Below, piece after piece: positions 1 through 11,893 of a stretch of 64,000 bases of DNA. The notes below the pieces were generated by a model, which had not been told where the DNA came from, did not search any database, and saw only the letters and a list, made by a program, of their open reading frames with translations. Within the stretch, counting starts at the first letter, position 1. Every line of letters starts with the position of its first letter. This stretch comes from Anthracocystis setariae. Taxonomy: Eukaryota; Basidiomycota; Ustilaginomycetes; Ustilaginales; Ustilaginaceae. Made by a program: the position numbers and the translations under genes. The stretch lies in contig CAKMXJ010000023.1 in NCBI GenBank assembly GCA_928724745.1, positions 363,031-427,030 on the forward strand. The letters run 5' to 3'.

Positions 1-2
1 AC

Positions 3-950
3 CTGGGTGGACCACGCATCTCCGACTTTCGTGGCGAGGCTTCGACTTCGAATCGCGAGCCTGAGGATTGGGTCGCTTCCACCACGTGCTGCGCGGGTCA
101 CGACACTCTTGGCCTCTCAACGCTCCCATGCACGGGCACGCTGCTCGTTGAAGAGATCCACAAAGACCCCGTCAGCTGGCTCGGCCCGGCACATGTCGCC
201 AAATACGGCCAGGACACCAAGCTGCTCATCAAGTTGCTCGATGCCGGACAGAGGCTGCCCATTCACGCGCATCCCCATGTCGATTGGGCGAGAGCACATG
301 TGGGTAGGAATCATGGAAAGGCCGAGGCTTGGCATCTGCTGACGCCCGGTCAGGTATGGCTCGGATTGAAGCAGGGCGTGAGCGAATCCGAGATGCTCGA
401 CATGGTGGACAAACAGGAGATCGAGCGTATGCTTGCCATGATGCACAAGGTGGATGTGGAGGCGGGAGACACAGTGTACGTGCCTCCAGGCATGTTGCAC
501 GCCATCGGCGAGGGGATTTTGCTCGTCGAGGTGCAGGAGCCTGAAGACATGTCGATCCTACTCGAATGGCGCGACTTTGCTCTCGATGGAAGCAAGGACG
601 GCCATCTCGGCTTGGGCTTCGAAAAAGCCATCACTGCAGTCGATGTCGGCACTCTGGACGATCAAGCACTCTCGAAGCTCGTCATGCGATCAAGCGAAAG
701 GACAACGAGCAGCGTGCTTCCAGAGGCAGCATTCGAGTACTTTAGGATGGAAAGGTTCGACAAGGATGCAGAGGTGGAAGCAAGCTTCCAGGTGGTGGTG
801 GTGCTCCAGGGTCAGATCCACGTCGAAGTTGGCGCAGACACGACTGAGCTGAAAACAGGCAGCACGACGCTGCTCAAGTATGCGGATGGTCGGGTCAAGT
901 TCCATGCCGGCCAAGATGCTTCCTTTGTCGTGATCCGACCTCCTCTGTAA
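3..950 (+). CDS. Mannose-6-phosphate isomerase-like cupin protein, 5' end outside window
   Basis: One frame is open from the left edge to TAA at 948-950 (315 codons), so the gene is cut by the window edge. It reads like a class I phosphomannose isomerase of the short, bacterial ManA type: a PEDWVAST stretch, then KLLDAGQRLPIHAHPHVD, which carries two metal-ligand-type histidines, then a cupin segment with VPPGMLHAIGEG and VEVQEPEDMSILLEW. Family enzymes interconvert mannose-6-phosphate and fructose-6-phosphate using zinc. The C-terminal third is divergent, so substrate could differ (another sugar phosphate). It lies on the same strand as, and about 270 bp from, the next gene. No link with the glycolipid cluster is visible, though both deal with sugars. 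Confidence 0.75.
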   Translation: MGGPRISDFRGEASTSNREPEDWVASTTCCAGHDTLGLSTLPCTGTLLVEEIHKDPVSWLGPAHVAKYGQDTKLLIKLLDAGQRLPIHAHPHVDWARAHVGRNHGKAEAWHLLTPGQVWLGLKQGVSESEMLDMVDKQEIERMLAMMHKVDVEAGDTVYVPPGMLHAIGEGILLVEVQEPEDMSILLEWRDFALDGSKDGHLGLGFEKAITAVDVGTLDDQALSKLVMRSSERTTSSVLPEAAFEYFRMERFDKDAEVEASFQVVVVLQGQIHVEVGADTTELKTGSTTLLKYADGRVKFHAGQDASFVVIRPPL

Positions 951-1218
951 ACTGGAGAGTATGCACAGATACTCTACCGCTACATGCAATAGATCTCATA
1001 CATTTGAAACCCGCTGAAAGCCAAGGGCAGCGTGCAGCATGTTGATATGAACGTCAAGTTTGGAGCAAGATCTGTTAGATCGATTTTTGTCCATTTTCGC
1101 ATTCGGCATTCTTCGGCAATTCGGTAACTTTGCTTGACCGGTTTTCTCGCACATCTTGGGATGCACCATCACCACCCGTCTTGATCTTGTGTTTCAGCAT
1201 AATCATCTATACACAACG

Positions 1219-2085
1219 ATGAGCGGCAACGAAATCGAGATCAAGATTGCTTCGATTCAACCGGGCGTAGCTCTTGCTGGCGTCCTACATCGCAAGGCTA
1301 CGAACGATCCATCGGAAAGCCAACCGCGGAAAATCGCACTCATCCTCCATGGTTTGTTGGCGCACAAGAACCAGGCATATCACAAACCGCTCGCAGCAGC
1401 ACTGCCTATCGATTCATTTCGCTTCGACTTTCGCGGTAACGGCGATTCGCGCGGCGATTGGAAACTTGGTGACCTCAGCGGCGATGTTGCCGATCTCTCT
1501 AGCGTCATCTCGTATCTAATCACCAAGGAGCGATATGAAATCGATCTGATCGTGGCCCACTCCCGAGGATGCATGGTGTCATGGATGTACCTCAGCCAAG
1601 CGAACAAGCAAATCGAATACGTTCCCAACCTAGTGGTGGTTTCGGGCCGGTGGTGGATGGAGAGGGTGCTCAAAACGTATAGCCGCTTCAAGGACGGCTT
1701 CGAGCGAGACGGACTGTATCGATGGAACATCACCAGTGCAGGCGACAAGAGGCAATACATTGTCTATCCGCAAGACTTGACAGAGATGGCCAAGCTCACA
1801 AATCCAAGCGAGTTCGTCCGTGGCTTGGATCCCAAGACGCAGGTGTTGGTGATCCATGGAACCGCAGACCCAATTGTCCCGCTCGAGGATGCGCACGAGT
1901 ATCTCAACGCTTTGAACAGCAACGACAAGCGCAAGCAGGGCTCGCACCGACTTGAGCTCGTTCCAGATGCAGACCATATGTTTAGGGGGAAAGCGCAGCC
2001 GGTCGTTGACAAGGTGTGTGCATGGTATGCGCAGCAACACGGTGGGACGAGCGCGACGTTGCGGAATTCTGACGCAAGGTTGTAG
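1219..2085 (+). CDS. Alpha/beta hydrolase (S33/serine-hydrolase type)
   Basis: The first in-frame ATG (MSGNEIEIKIAS) gives 288 residues. The fold's landmarks are in order: an oxyanion HG (ALILHGLLAHKN, about residue 38), a strand with FRFDFRGNGDSRGDW, a nucleophile elbow AHSRGC (Ser about residue 117, with Ala-His in place of the usual Gly-x), an acid segment IHGTADPIVPLEDA and a catalytic His in DADHMF. No signal peptide or membrane segment is seen, so a cytosolic esterase or lipase-like enzyme is likely. The substrate cannot be told. The sequence before the ATG is open for another 21 codons but without an ATG. Confidence 0.8.
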   Translation: MSGNEIEIKIASIQPGVALAGVLHRKATNDPSESQPRKIALILHGLLAHKNQAYHKPLAAALPIDSFRFDFRGNGDSRGDWKLGDLSGDVADLSSVISYLITKERYEIDLIVAHSRGCMVSWMYLSQANKQIEYVPNLVVVSGRWWMERVLKTYSRFKDGFERDGLYRWNITSAGDKRQYIVYPQDLTEMAKLTNPSEFVRGLDPKTQVLVIHGTADPIVPLEDAHEYLNALNSNDKRKQGSHRLELVPDADHMFRGKAQPVVDKVCAWYAQQHGGTSATLRNSDARL

Positions 2086-2263
2086 TATAGAACATATGAA
2101 GTAGAACACATCCTCGTGCATGGTCGACTGATTCAAGGCTCCAGCCAGTTGCGTTGGTTTCATTTGCATCTTCTTTGACCGGCCCTATATATCCAGATCG
2201 TTTGAGAATAGCGCGCCTGCCAATGTCCCTGATGCCCTTTCTACCATCTTGTACCAGCGATTC

Positions 2264-2560
2264 ATGATGACCAAAGAAACCCCCGCTTCTTGCCTGCTTT
2301 TCGTGCGGATCTGTCAGCTCAAGATCAACGGTAAGGACATTTCCGATCTCATCAATCGCATTCAAGAGCTATGTCTCGAGTACAAGCAAGCTTCTGGACG
2401 AGTCGTCGACGATGACGCACTCAAGGCTATTCTGATCAACCAGGCCATGCCCATCCCCGAGTACCATCTCGTCATCAAGAGCTTGACCGAAGCAGCCAAG
2501 CTAACCGACTACTACGATCTCGCTCAGGCACTCCAGGCAAAGTGGAAGCAGATTCGTTAA
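2264..2560 (+). CDS. Short hypothetical ORF, possible Copia-type gag remnant
   Basis: A 98-codon ORF starts MMTKETPAS. The part after residue 20 (LKINGKDISDLINRIQELC, then VVDDDALKAILINQAMPIP) has the helical look and spacing of the gag region of Ty1/Copia retroelements (a linker helix, a 'D-D-x-x-K-A-I-L' step, then a 'P-x-Y-H' turn). No protease, integrase or reverse transcriptase follows, so at most a relic is present. It could equally be an unrelated small gene. Function is not known. Confidence 0.3.
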   Translation: MMTKETPASCLLFVRICQLKINGKDISDLINRIQELCLEYKQASGRVVDDDALKAILINQAMPIPEYHLVIKSLTEAAKLTDYYDLAQALQAKWKQIR

Positions 2561-5500
2561 GCTGCAACCCCGTCCGATCTCTCCTTTCGTCATTGGGTCA
2601 AATAGCCGTGCTACCTTTTGCTGTCTAATCATCGTCTGTGTCCGACACCATAGTGTGCTCAAGTGTTCGGTTTTGATTGACGACATCTCTGCTTTGAGCT
2701 ACTGAACTGATATAAACTCAATGTTCGAACAAAGCTTGGCCCCGGACGCTGATCCAGAATACGCCCGAAAGGCTGGTGACGGAGCCCCGCTTTCGTTTGC
2801 TCTGTGCCTGACCATGTTTGAGGAGAGCGCAAGTATATGTGCCTGGATTCCATCTTCAGCATCATCGTCCATCTTACGTTGGCTAGTTTTGAGCGATTCC
2901 ATGAGAAATGCTTTGTTCTCTTTGCGACCACAACAGTTGCACTCGCACTACCACCCGTGCCTTTGATCAAACCCCACTCGCCATTGGCGACAGCTTGAGA
3001 GTAGCCACGCAGAACTTTTCTTGTTCTTGTTTTCGATTCACCACCCAGTCCAGTCCCAGACAGCCAGTTTGATCTTGGTCTTTATACACGAGTTGAAGCG
3101 TCATCGCTGCCGAGGTTGATCACGCTTTTGTGTGGATGCGCTCTCAAAGTCCTACAACTTGATCGGAGATCCAACGGCCAATCGATGCAACATAACCAAC
3201 GCTAAGAGATTTTTGTGCTCCACAGGCTAGGCTTAGAACTAGTGGCATGCGATCGGGAACATAACAGTAACGATCGAAGCTCGATGCGATCAGATGAGAT
3301 TGGCAAGAGATACAATTTCTCGGGATGGATAATGGTGCTCATCTGACATTCACACGATATCGACAAGCACGTTCTTTCATGACGCATGAACACCGTCCAT
3401 GCTCTTGAAAACGTAACGCTCCTTTACGGTGTTCATGCGGATGAGGTCGGGAAGCAAAATGGGCGCGCGCGCGCAGTGTACAGTATGGATGGATTGGTGG
3501 TTTTGGTTGAGCCAGCCGAAACCCGCGCTTATGAAAGATCGCACGGCTCAAGTTGGCAAAGAAAGGCGGATACTGCATCGGAAGGTCGAATTCAGGCACC
3601 AGACGAGGCGATCCACTTGCCAATGAAAAGAAGCACAGGTCCAGGCTCATTCCAACGAAACCGTGAATCGCCAAGATGACAACAAAGCTCGCATCCGAGA
3701 GTGGACCAAACTGTCAAAGGTGGCGGTCGCTGTCGACATACAGCCTTGCGTACCACATAGGAAACAAAAAAAAAAAATCGGTATAGCGATCGGCTTAGAT
3801 CTCAGAAACTTGAATTGATAAAAGGTACGCCATGTGAAAGGAACAGACAAGATACTGTAGTCCAGTAGATAGCAGAACGCATGAATACATCCATCCTTCT
3901 CTACCGTTTGGTTCATCCGAGCTGGTACCGTATCACGCTCAATCTATCTTTATCGGGAAGGCGGATCGCTTAGAGAAGAAACCTTTCCGATTTCCGCCAT
4001 TCCTCCATCGCCCAGCTGATCCGCTTCAACGTGCTCCAACCGAACAAGAAAAGCTCCTGCTCCAGATCGTCAAGATTTCATGACATCATGTGGTTCCCAC
4101 GCCAGCATCAACTCCCATCGGTCAATCTACCAGAGTCTGAACCCTAGGCCACAGAAGCCAGCTGCGGCTAGTGTCAGTTTTGGCACTGCCGGCGGTCTGA
4201 GCCGCACACTCGCCTGCCGCCGCCGCCGCCGGCGTCGCCCAAAAGTTTAAACTCAGCGTTGGTAAAGCTCCGCAAACAATGAGCCCGCAGGTCGTCGTCA
4301 CGTTGCTCGATTCACAAGGGTCGCGGAAACTCGATCCGTTCGGGAATGGCTCTGCGGAGCACGGTCCGCCATGGCCGAATTGCAACAGTGTCGGCGGATT
4401 CAGCGCACAAGGCTGTCGCCAGAAGCTAGCGGAATGGGGGGTTCCGAAGGCCGAACTGCGAACAATAGTCACGGGCTTTGTTATCTGCAAACACGCTATG
4501 CATTGTGTTGACAATATGGCGGTGTGGTAGATAGCAAGAGTGGAGCTCGTCCGTGCTGGTCTGTGCAGCCTTAGATTGGAAGGTGCTTTGTTTTCCTGCG
4601 GAATTTCGTTGGCGACCAAGCAAGCGAGCAGGCGAACAAGCGAGTTGAGCGACTCGAGCTAGACTACTTTTACCGTGATCCACTGAGTTCCGGGGGGGCC
4701 ACGAGGAGGCAGGCCTTCTTGTTATTTTCTTTTGGCCTAGGCTGATAGTGTGGGCTTGTGCTCTTCGGCCAGATGCAGGACAGCGTGCCTGCCAATCCCG
4801 ACCTCAACCAACACCTGTACCGCGATCAGACCAGTTGGTGCGCATGTCAAACTCTTGGGCTTGTAGGCAGCTACGCTTATCCACGGCTACCTTCGGTGTC
4901 TTTTCCGGAATTGATCGTCAACCCCCTTACCACAAGCGTGGTGGCTGGCGACAGGCAACAGGCGACCATGCAGCAATGCTGTCGCGAGCTTGCTAGTGTC
5001 GGCCATTTGTGTTTGAGCTAACTCAAGCTGCACTATTATCCTGCTAGCACCAACATGGCGCCCATTCGAATCTGAATCTTACTTTCTCGCACGTGCTGCT
5101 CTCGTGGTGGATCAGCGACTAAGGTCTGACCAAGACCCAGGCTAGTTCGACAGCACATCGAGCTAAGATAGACCAACGAGTTGCGCTTCTTTGTTTCGCA
5201 GATCCGTTGTCAGCGTCACCACCAACCCAAGCCAGCTGGTTTTTGGCGGTGACCTGACGATAGCAGCCACGGCGTCTTGATCCTGTCGGAATTTCGTCCA
5301 AAAGGAAAAGAAAAACGGGAACAGCACGAATTCCGGACGAAGGCATGAATTCAGAAAAGGCTGACTGGCTGATGTACGCCGTTGGCGAAACCTCGTTTAG
5401 GAGCAGACCTGTATACGAGAAGGTCTCCCCTGTCTGTGCCTTGTGTGCCTTAGTTAGCGAAACGTGCGCCTAACCGATACGCACCTTGCCTTGCCATGGG

Positions 5501-7509
5501 CTGTTACTCGCGTTCATTGTAACTTGAGATAAGAGCCCTGCAGCTGTGCGGAAAGCGAGCGGCCGTTCCCACATCTCATCGTCTTTGGCCAACAAAGGGG
5601 AGAGGGCGATGAACGAGACCAGCCGAGTCAATCACGGCATCTTCAGGGCACGTTGAGCTCGGCAAAGGTCGACATGGTGATATTATACCATCCACGGTCA
5701 ACAGGCGAAATCTAGAACAAAAAGAAGAAGAAACCGAAGCTGCATCCTGCGCCCTATTGCTGGTCGGATATCGGTCGACGTCAAACAACGCTAACGCATT
5801 GCAAGCCAAAGCCAAAGTTTCAATACTGCAGTTACAGTACAATGCCACACTTTCAACGCTGCAGACAGAGCCCAAGAGTCCACTGTCACAACTACCGAGC
5901 GGAGTTGTAAAAACAGTACAAGGTTGATTGCCCTTAGCCGCTGCAGCCCGGGTAGGTACACACAGTGGTTTCGGAAGTTTTGCTTGCATTCTTCCGCAAC
6001 TTCGCTTCTAGAAAGGGTTGATTGATGGATTTCATTGCGTCCAACGGTGCCTTCCTTCTCCTTGTCACAGTACAGTACTGCCTGCCCTTGGCCGTACTTT
6101 ACGCTGTTATGCACTAGGACAATTTTCGCAGGAAGGCTTGTCTATTTCTCCTTGCAAATGGGTTCACAGAGTCTAGAATTCCAGCAAGATTCGCACTGAT
6201 GAACAGCTCTTGACCACATCGCCCTCCTCCAGTGTACCGAATGCATTGATCAAGGCCGCGCACGAGACACCTTGCCCCCCGAATCGGCCATCATACTGGT
6301 ACAGTCCATCTCAAAAGCATAACTCATCATACGTCGTGATTCGTGCCGAACTCAAGGTTCAAAAGACCATTGTCCTCGTTGAACCTTTTTGATGCCAAAC
6401 GGCACGAAACCAAGTGTGGGAGCCAAGGTACTAACTATAGTTAGACTTTGGGTTGCTTTGTGTTCCACATTTGTTTGCCCATTGTCGTCGCCTGCCCGCT
6501 CGATAGGCTAAAGTGGACTTATGCGCGCTAACTCGTTTCCGAAGTGGCAATGCATTGTGACTTTTGATCCCCAGGGTCGGCAAGCTACTATCTGCACTTG
6601 CATCTCGATGTCCCCTACACTCTTGTCGGACGCATATCGTTCTGCTCGGACCGCATTGATTTCATTGCGTCAACCTAAGTGAGCACCAAGCCACTTCGGA
6701 TTGTCTTGTGAGACACGTTTCTGCATTCAAGTGCTTTGCGAGACGGTGTGGCAAAATGACCCCTGCCCTGATCTCCACAGTCGAGCTGCCAAACTGTAAA
6801 GATATGATGGATGCGGCTGGCTTGCCATTGTGGTATGGCTCATTGTGTTCGGCATGCAAGCGGCTGGACGAGGGGGGGGGGCGCTAATCCGTCGACTCGC
6901 TAGGCTCCTCACCGCGGTTCACAATGTGCTTGCGCCCTGTCCAACACACCATGGTCGCCCTTGCACTAGCTAACCCATGGCCAATCCACTTGCTGTTCGC
7001 CATGCACAGCCGGGTACCCTGTCAGTTGGGCCCAAACCCTGTTTCTTTCGGTGCCCCACAGCACTCGTGGCGACCAGCAGTGTGAAATTCAGCGCCATCC
7101 CCTCCGACTTTCCGAAGCTACAATGTGTCTTGCCGCGACACGCGATCGAGTAGCGTGCTCAGGAACGTTTCCAGTCTAGTCCCATCTCGCCACAAGCCCG
7201 AGGCCTGTCTTGTGTCCCTGTCCAGCCTCAACATGCCTGTTCAGGTCCACGCCCTTATCACGGCGTCATGGCCATCTATGTTTAGTGCGCTCCCCTAGGG
7301 TCGCAAGTGTAACACGTTGTGGCTTCTTTCATTTGACTCACGAGCCAAAGTGCCTTGGCCCTTCTGGAAGTGCTCTGTACTCTTCGAGCGACATACAAAA
7401 GTGCCCACACCTGCATATCAACCTTTCCCGCCTCCCCCTTGTTCCCCCAACCATCCGACAGCGATCCTTGTGCACTTACCTCTCTCTCCCACCATACCAG
7501 TCAGCAAGG
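2561..7509. other. Gene-poor interval, 4.9 kb
   Basis: Only short, unrecognisable ORFs occur on either strand. The final few hundred bases before 7510 are C-rich and pyrimidine-rich and probably form the promoter and leader of the Rua1-like gene. A long upstream region is common for regulator genes. No RNA gene or transposon end was found. Confidence 0.5.
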
Positions 7510-9372
7510 ATGAGTATGATCGCACCCGCTCTGGTCGGTTCCATCGACCGCACCAAGGATCATGTCGACTCGAGCTCGTTGTCGTCGTTGGACTCGTTCA
7601 GCTTCGGTCGTCTGATGCTGTCCCCCTCGCAACTCACTTCCTCGACCACCGTCGGGAGCGCGTCGCATCCTTCACCCAGTAGCCTGGCAAAGCAAGACGG
7701 TTTGTACAATCAGCTCGTCGTCGACCCGCCTTCGCCCACTTCGAACTCGTTTGAGGATATCTGGAATACCTTGAACCGCGCGCACGTCGATGCTAGCACG
7801 CCGTCGTCGTCGTCGATTCAGGAGTTGGCGCCTTCGGATGTGGCGTCAGCGTGGTCGGACTACCTGATGCCACTACCGGCAGCCTTGGCGTCGTCGTGTT
7901 CGGATGCATCCACTTCGGCGTCCACATCCTCCTCGTCGACGTTCTCCACATCGACCCAACCGTCGAGCATGGCTGCATCATACATACCTCCCGCCACCAC
8001 CACCATCGTCCCCGCGGCACAGACGGAGCAGACGTGGAGCTCGCAACTTGTCGACGAACCCATGCACCAAGTCACCACCCACGCTCCCGCCCGCACTGCT
8101 CCAGCGCCGTGGCCGCAAGTCGAATCTCTGGCGTCGTGGTTGGATCAAGACATCTGTTCTGAACCCCGCACAAATGCACGATCGTATCCGTCCAGTTGCA
8201 CAAACACCTGTCCGAGTTCGCCCAAGCTACGCACGCTCGCGCCGTCGGCGCGTCGATCGCGCTCGTTCAGCTCGAACGCGCCCACCGCCGGCGGAGGTCT
8301 GGCGCTCGTCCCCGTCGTAGGCCCGCAAGGCGGCGTCCTTTGGGCCGCCGTCATGATGAATGGAATGCTCCATGGCGAAGCGAGCCAAAGCGTTGCTTCC
8401 ACCGAGTCGGCTTCCAGCGCAGCGTCGTCCGAGTGTGGCGATGACGATGGCAACTCGGTAGCAGCCGAGGCGTTGTCGCCCAGGAGTTGTCCACTCTCGC
8501 CCGCACCGATGCCGGTGGGTTTGACCAGCTGGCCCATCCCCGGAAACCTGCTGGAATGGCAGCAGAACCTGCTCGCATCGCACCCAGCGGCGATGGCGTT
8601 TGCGGGACGAAGCTCGAAAGCGCCGCGACGCAAACATCGGGCGTTCTCGTCATCGGGCGCGTCGAGTTCCAGCAGAAAGGCCAAGTTGGACGCGGTCCAT
8701 GCATCCGCCACTGCATCCAGGCGGAGATCGTATCACCCCGACCAGTGTGAGTCGCGAAGTCGCAGTTGTTCCATCAACTCGGACGAGGGGAGGAGGGCAA
8801 AACCAGCATCGTTCAACTCTTGCTCATCCTCTTTGAGCTCCACGAGTGTTTCTGGAGGTGCGACCACTGGGTTTTCCATCACGGACAGTATCGTGCTGCG
8901 TCCACGACCGGGATCGGACGATATCGAAGTGGCGTACCCGACCACGGTGTCTGACACGCCCAAGAACGCCGGCCCTCCGCCCGACGACCAAGCCGGCGGC
9001 GGCGGCGTGGAACCGGTGCAGAACCTATTCCCTTCGGATCTGTATGCGCCTCGTTTCACACGGCGCGGAACGTGCGGTAGGGAGGGCTGGTGTTCCTTGT
9101 GCCCGCAGGGAGAGTGGTACTCGATGAAAAGGAGTCAGTATCTCTACCACATGCAGTTCGACCACGGCATCTCGAATTTGACGCGCAGGTTCTTTCACCC
9201 GCCGCAGCATCTGCGCATCTGGAACGATGCGGTCCAGAAGACCGAAGGTTTGTGTCATCATTGTAACAAGTGGGTGCCAATCTGTTTCGGACCGGCGCGC
9301 AAGAGGGATTTCAAGGCGTGGTTCAAGCATGCCAGAAAGTGCCATCGAGACGATTCCGGATGTCCGATTTAG
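7510..9372 (+). CDS. Rua1-like C2H2 zinc-finger transcription factor (copy 1)
   Basis: From ATG (MSMIAPALVG) this gives 620 residues; the frame is open further upstream but without an ATG. Residues 1-500 are Ser/Thr/Ala-rich and largely disordered. Around residue 460 lies a short motif FSITDSIVLRP, shared with two other genes in this window. Residues about 510-615 form the Rua1 C-terminal module: SDLYAPRFTRRG, a first finger C-x2-C (WCSLCPQGEWYSMKRSQ) with H-x4-H (YHMQFDH), then a second C-x2-C (CHHCNKWVPICFG) with H and C/H ligands in FKHARKCH. Rua1 in U. maydis activates ustilagic-acid genes. This copy is transcribed toward the adjacent P450 and is longer than the copy at 45037-46407. It is likely a nuclear activator, with targets unknown. 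Confidence 0.8.
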   Translation: MSMIAPALVGSIDRTKDHVDSSSLSSLDSFSFGRLMLSPSQLTSSTTVGSASHPSPSSLAKQDGLYNQLVVDPPSPTSNSFEDIWNTLNRAHVDASTPSSSSIQELAPSDVASAWSDYLMPLPAALASSCSDASTSASTSSSSTFSTSTQPSSMAASYIPPATTTIVPAAQTEQTWSSQLVDEPMHQVTTHAPARTAPAPWPQVESLASWLDQDICSEPRTNARSYPSSCTNTCPSSPKLRTLAPSARRSRSFSSNAPTAGGGLALVPVVGPQGGVLWAAVMMNGMLHGEASQSVASTESASSAASSECGDDDGNSVAAEALSPRSCPLSPAPMPVGLTSWPIPGNLLEWQQNLLASHPAAMAFAGRSSKAPRRKHRAFSSSGASSSSRKAKLDAVHASATASRRRSYHPDQCESRSRSCSINSDEGRRAKPASFNSCSSSLSSTSVSGGATTGFSITDSIVLRPRPGSDDIEVAYPTTVSDTPKNAGPPPDDQAGGGGVEPVQNLFPSDLYAPRFTRRGTCGREGWCSLCPQGEWYSMKRSQYLYHMQFDHGISNLTRRFFHPPQHLRIWNDAVQKTEGLCHHCNKWVPICFGPARKRDFKAWFKHARKCHRDDSGCPI

Positions 9373-9763
9373 TTACAGTATACAGTACATAGAAAGGATT
9401 TTAGCAATTGCATTTCCGTTAGACCGGGCTCATGAGAGTTTGGTGCACGTTGTTGGTTATGTGATGGTCCAAACTGAACCGCTTCATTTTGCCTCGCGTT
9501 AACAAGTCTCCTACGGCCCGGGGCTGCAAGCTCGCAAGCGACGATCCAACGTTTTGTGCACTCGGTGATGGAATGATTAGGATCCTGTCGACCACCTCGT
9601 GGACAGATCCAGTCCAGTCTTTCTGCCTTGGGGCAAGTTTGCTATGCGCAGCTCATCACCGTGCCCCACCACCATTTCAAAAAAAAAAAAAAAAAAAAAG
9701 GCAACAAAGAGAATCGCGATTGCATCATGTATCTTGGGGGGGACCGAAGCGAAACTACTCCAA
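9373..9763. other. Convergent 3' ends with poly-A run
   Basis: This is the 3' space between the Rua1-like gene (+) and the P450 gene (-). It contains a run of about 20 A at 9680-9699. No gene is seen. Confidence 0.5.
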
Positions 9764-11488
9764 CTATTTGGATTGGATCATTCTGGGCTGGACCTGAATC
9801 TCGAACTTGGGCTTGGCCAGCTGGAAAGTGACAAACTGTCGGAACTCGACATGTTTCTCGACCGGCTTGATCTTGTACCTCGCCAAGAGCGTGTGGAGAA
9901 CCATCCTCATCTCGTGCCAAGCGAATTTGGATCCGATACAGTTGCGTGGGCCGCAACCGAATGGCATGAACGCCTCCATATCCGCTGCGGGGGCAACTTG
10001 GTCACCCATGGCCAACGCATCACGGTCGGAGGAGGAGAGGAAGCGTTCAGGCCAAAACCGATTCGGTTCTGGCCAGTACTCGGGCGAATAATGCAGCGCG
10101 CGCAGTGAGGCACTGATCGCGGTCCTGGGAGGGATAACGTGACCTAGAACCACGGTGGACTCCTTACCCGTCCTACGACCCAACTCGGAGGTGACGGGGT
10201 ACATGCGCATACCTTCCTGAATACACGCATCCAAATACGGCGTTTCCGGCAACGCGCTGAACCCCGGCACGGGCGCATCGAGTTGCTCCACCTCGATGGT
10301 ATCGTACAACTTGGCAAGCTTGTCCGGGTTTTCCAGCAACGATTTCAGGATGTAGGTGATGGTGTTTGAGGTGGTTTCGCCGCCTGCGATCAGGAGTTCG
10401 ACGCACTGATCGCGAACATGAGTGCGCGTCAGCTTCTCCTTCTGTCCCTTTTGCATATCCAAACTCGCATCCACAAGAAACTGCAAGATATCCTTCCTCT
10501 TGTCCGCCAAATCACCTGCCTCGGCTCGCTGCGCCTCGGTCTGTTTAAACCTGGCATCCACCAACGGATTGGTCAACTTGTACACGTCCAAATCCCTCTT
10601 CATATACTTATCAAACGGTCGACAGAAAAACCTGATTCCACCATCATGAAGATACTTGGCCAGCAACTTGTTGATCTCGCTAAACTTGCTATCGGCATCG
10701 GCATCGTCGAGACAGGCAACCAGGTTGAAGCTCACGCCAAACGCGGTCTCGCCGAGGATGTCCATGGCGAGGCAAGCCAGGTCCTCGTACACGTTGAAGC
10801 GCAACGGTCCACCCTTGGCGGAGCGCTGTTGGACACGATGGTGGTAACCTTGGAAGAGTTTGGTGGTGGCATCGATCAGGAAGGGTTCGAGCTGTTTGGT
10901 GAATTCCACGCCAAAGGCCGGACTCATCAAACGACGACGCGAACGGTGGTACTCTTTGTTGGTGGTGGTAAACATTCCCGCCGTTTTGGGATCGCGAGAA
11001 AGCGAGGCATACCAGTTGACTTTGGGCAGATTCTCCTTGGCGAGCAATTGTCGGATGGCATGCTTGTCCGAGACGTAAATCTGTCGACTGCCGAGTCGCA
11101 AGATGGAGCCGTACTTGGCATGCAGTTGGTCAACATACGCCCACTGCGTGCCGCGAACGTAGTAGTACAACGCCGGCAGCATGGTCCAATGCAGATACAA
11201 CGGGCCTGGAATGCGACTCGTCTTGTGCAGGAATGCTGATTTGTAGCCCTATTGAGAGAAAGTGACAAGTGCGTGGGGACAGAGTCAGTATGGCTTTCGA
11301 TGATGTGTCATGAGGAATGAGGCGGATGGGCTTACGAGGAATGCCGAATAGATAAAGAAGGCGTAGACGAGGTTGAGCCAGAAAGGCCGACCAAAGAGGG
11401 TATACTCTTTGGCCTCGAGCGTCGTCTGACCGAAAAGTGTTGCGTTGGGCATCTTGAGCGCAAAGGTTGACATGTCGATTTTTCGCAT
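9764..11488 (-). CDS. cyp2: Cytochrome P450, Cyp2-type candidate of the cellobiose-lipid pathway
   Basis: Two exons join in frame: 11488-11336 (51 codons) and 11248-9764, with an 87-nt intron bounded by GTAAGC and AG, giving 545 residues. The N-terminus has a hydrophobic anchor ([16 protein letters not shown]). Landmarks are the I-helix AGGETTSNT (about residue 340), the K-helix E-x-x-R in [10 protein letters not shown], and the heme loop [13 protein letters not shown] with the Cys near residue 486. In U. maydis, Cyp1 and Cyp2 hydroxylate the terminal and subterminal carbons of palmitate. The other P450 in this window looks more like an omega-hydroxylase, so this one is assigned to the Cyp2 role by elimination. 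A second ATG (MSTFALKMP) five codons in could also be the start. An ATGCGCAT site lies about 400 bp upstream. Confidence 0.7.
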
Positions 11489-11885
11489 TCAGCGCTCAAT
11501 GCTTGCGTAGAGAAGAGAGGTTGGGTGGGGGGTAAGAACCGACGGTGGAGAGATCGAGCCAGGTATTTGAAGGGTTCAGCCGTGCCCATGTCATCTGTAC
11601 ACATTGTTGAAGGGTCAGCTTTTTGAACAGGAGAGAATAGGGAGCGCAAGACGTTAGGGGCGTTATCGGAAAGTGACGACGGTATTCGCATGTCGAAATG
11701 CGCAAACTGAAGTGCACGCGGCGATAGGGAACAAGTTTGACATTTTGCTTTCATGCTCGAGGTGATGCTGTAGCTGTTGTATGCCTAGCGCACGAAGCTC
11801 AAGCTGGAGAGTGTATTGTGGCAGGTTCGAATCGTTGCCTTGTGCTAGGCGAACCGAACGATGCCACGCTGTGGTGTGGATACTC

Positions 11886-11893
11886 ATGCGCAT
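11886..11893. promoter_or_regulatory. ATGCGCAT palindrome upstream of P450
   Basis: Perfect 8-bp palindrome about 400 bp upstream of the P450 start at 11488. The same octamer recurs before other cluster genes. Confidence 0.55.

Noticed and set aside
9680..9699. Poly-A tract as a sign of a processed retrocopy
   Set aside because: No matching retrocopy or target-site duplication is visible; similar runs at 34605 and 46888 look like simple homopolymers.
10203..10210. ATGCGCAT inside the P450 coding region
   Set aside because: It encodes Met-Arg-Met in a conserved part of the enzyme, so it was not counted as a control site.
11824..11836. GGTTCGAATC, like a tRNA B box
   Set aside because: The flanks do not form a T-stem and no anticodon or acceptor stem can be folded.
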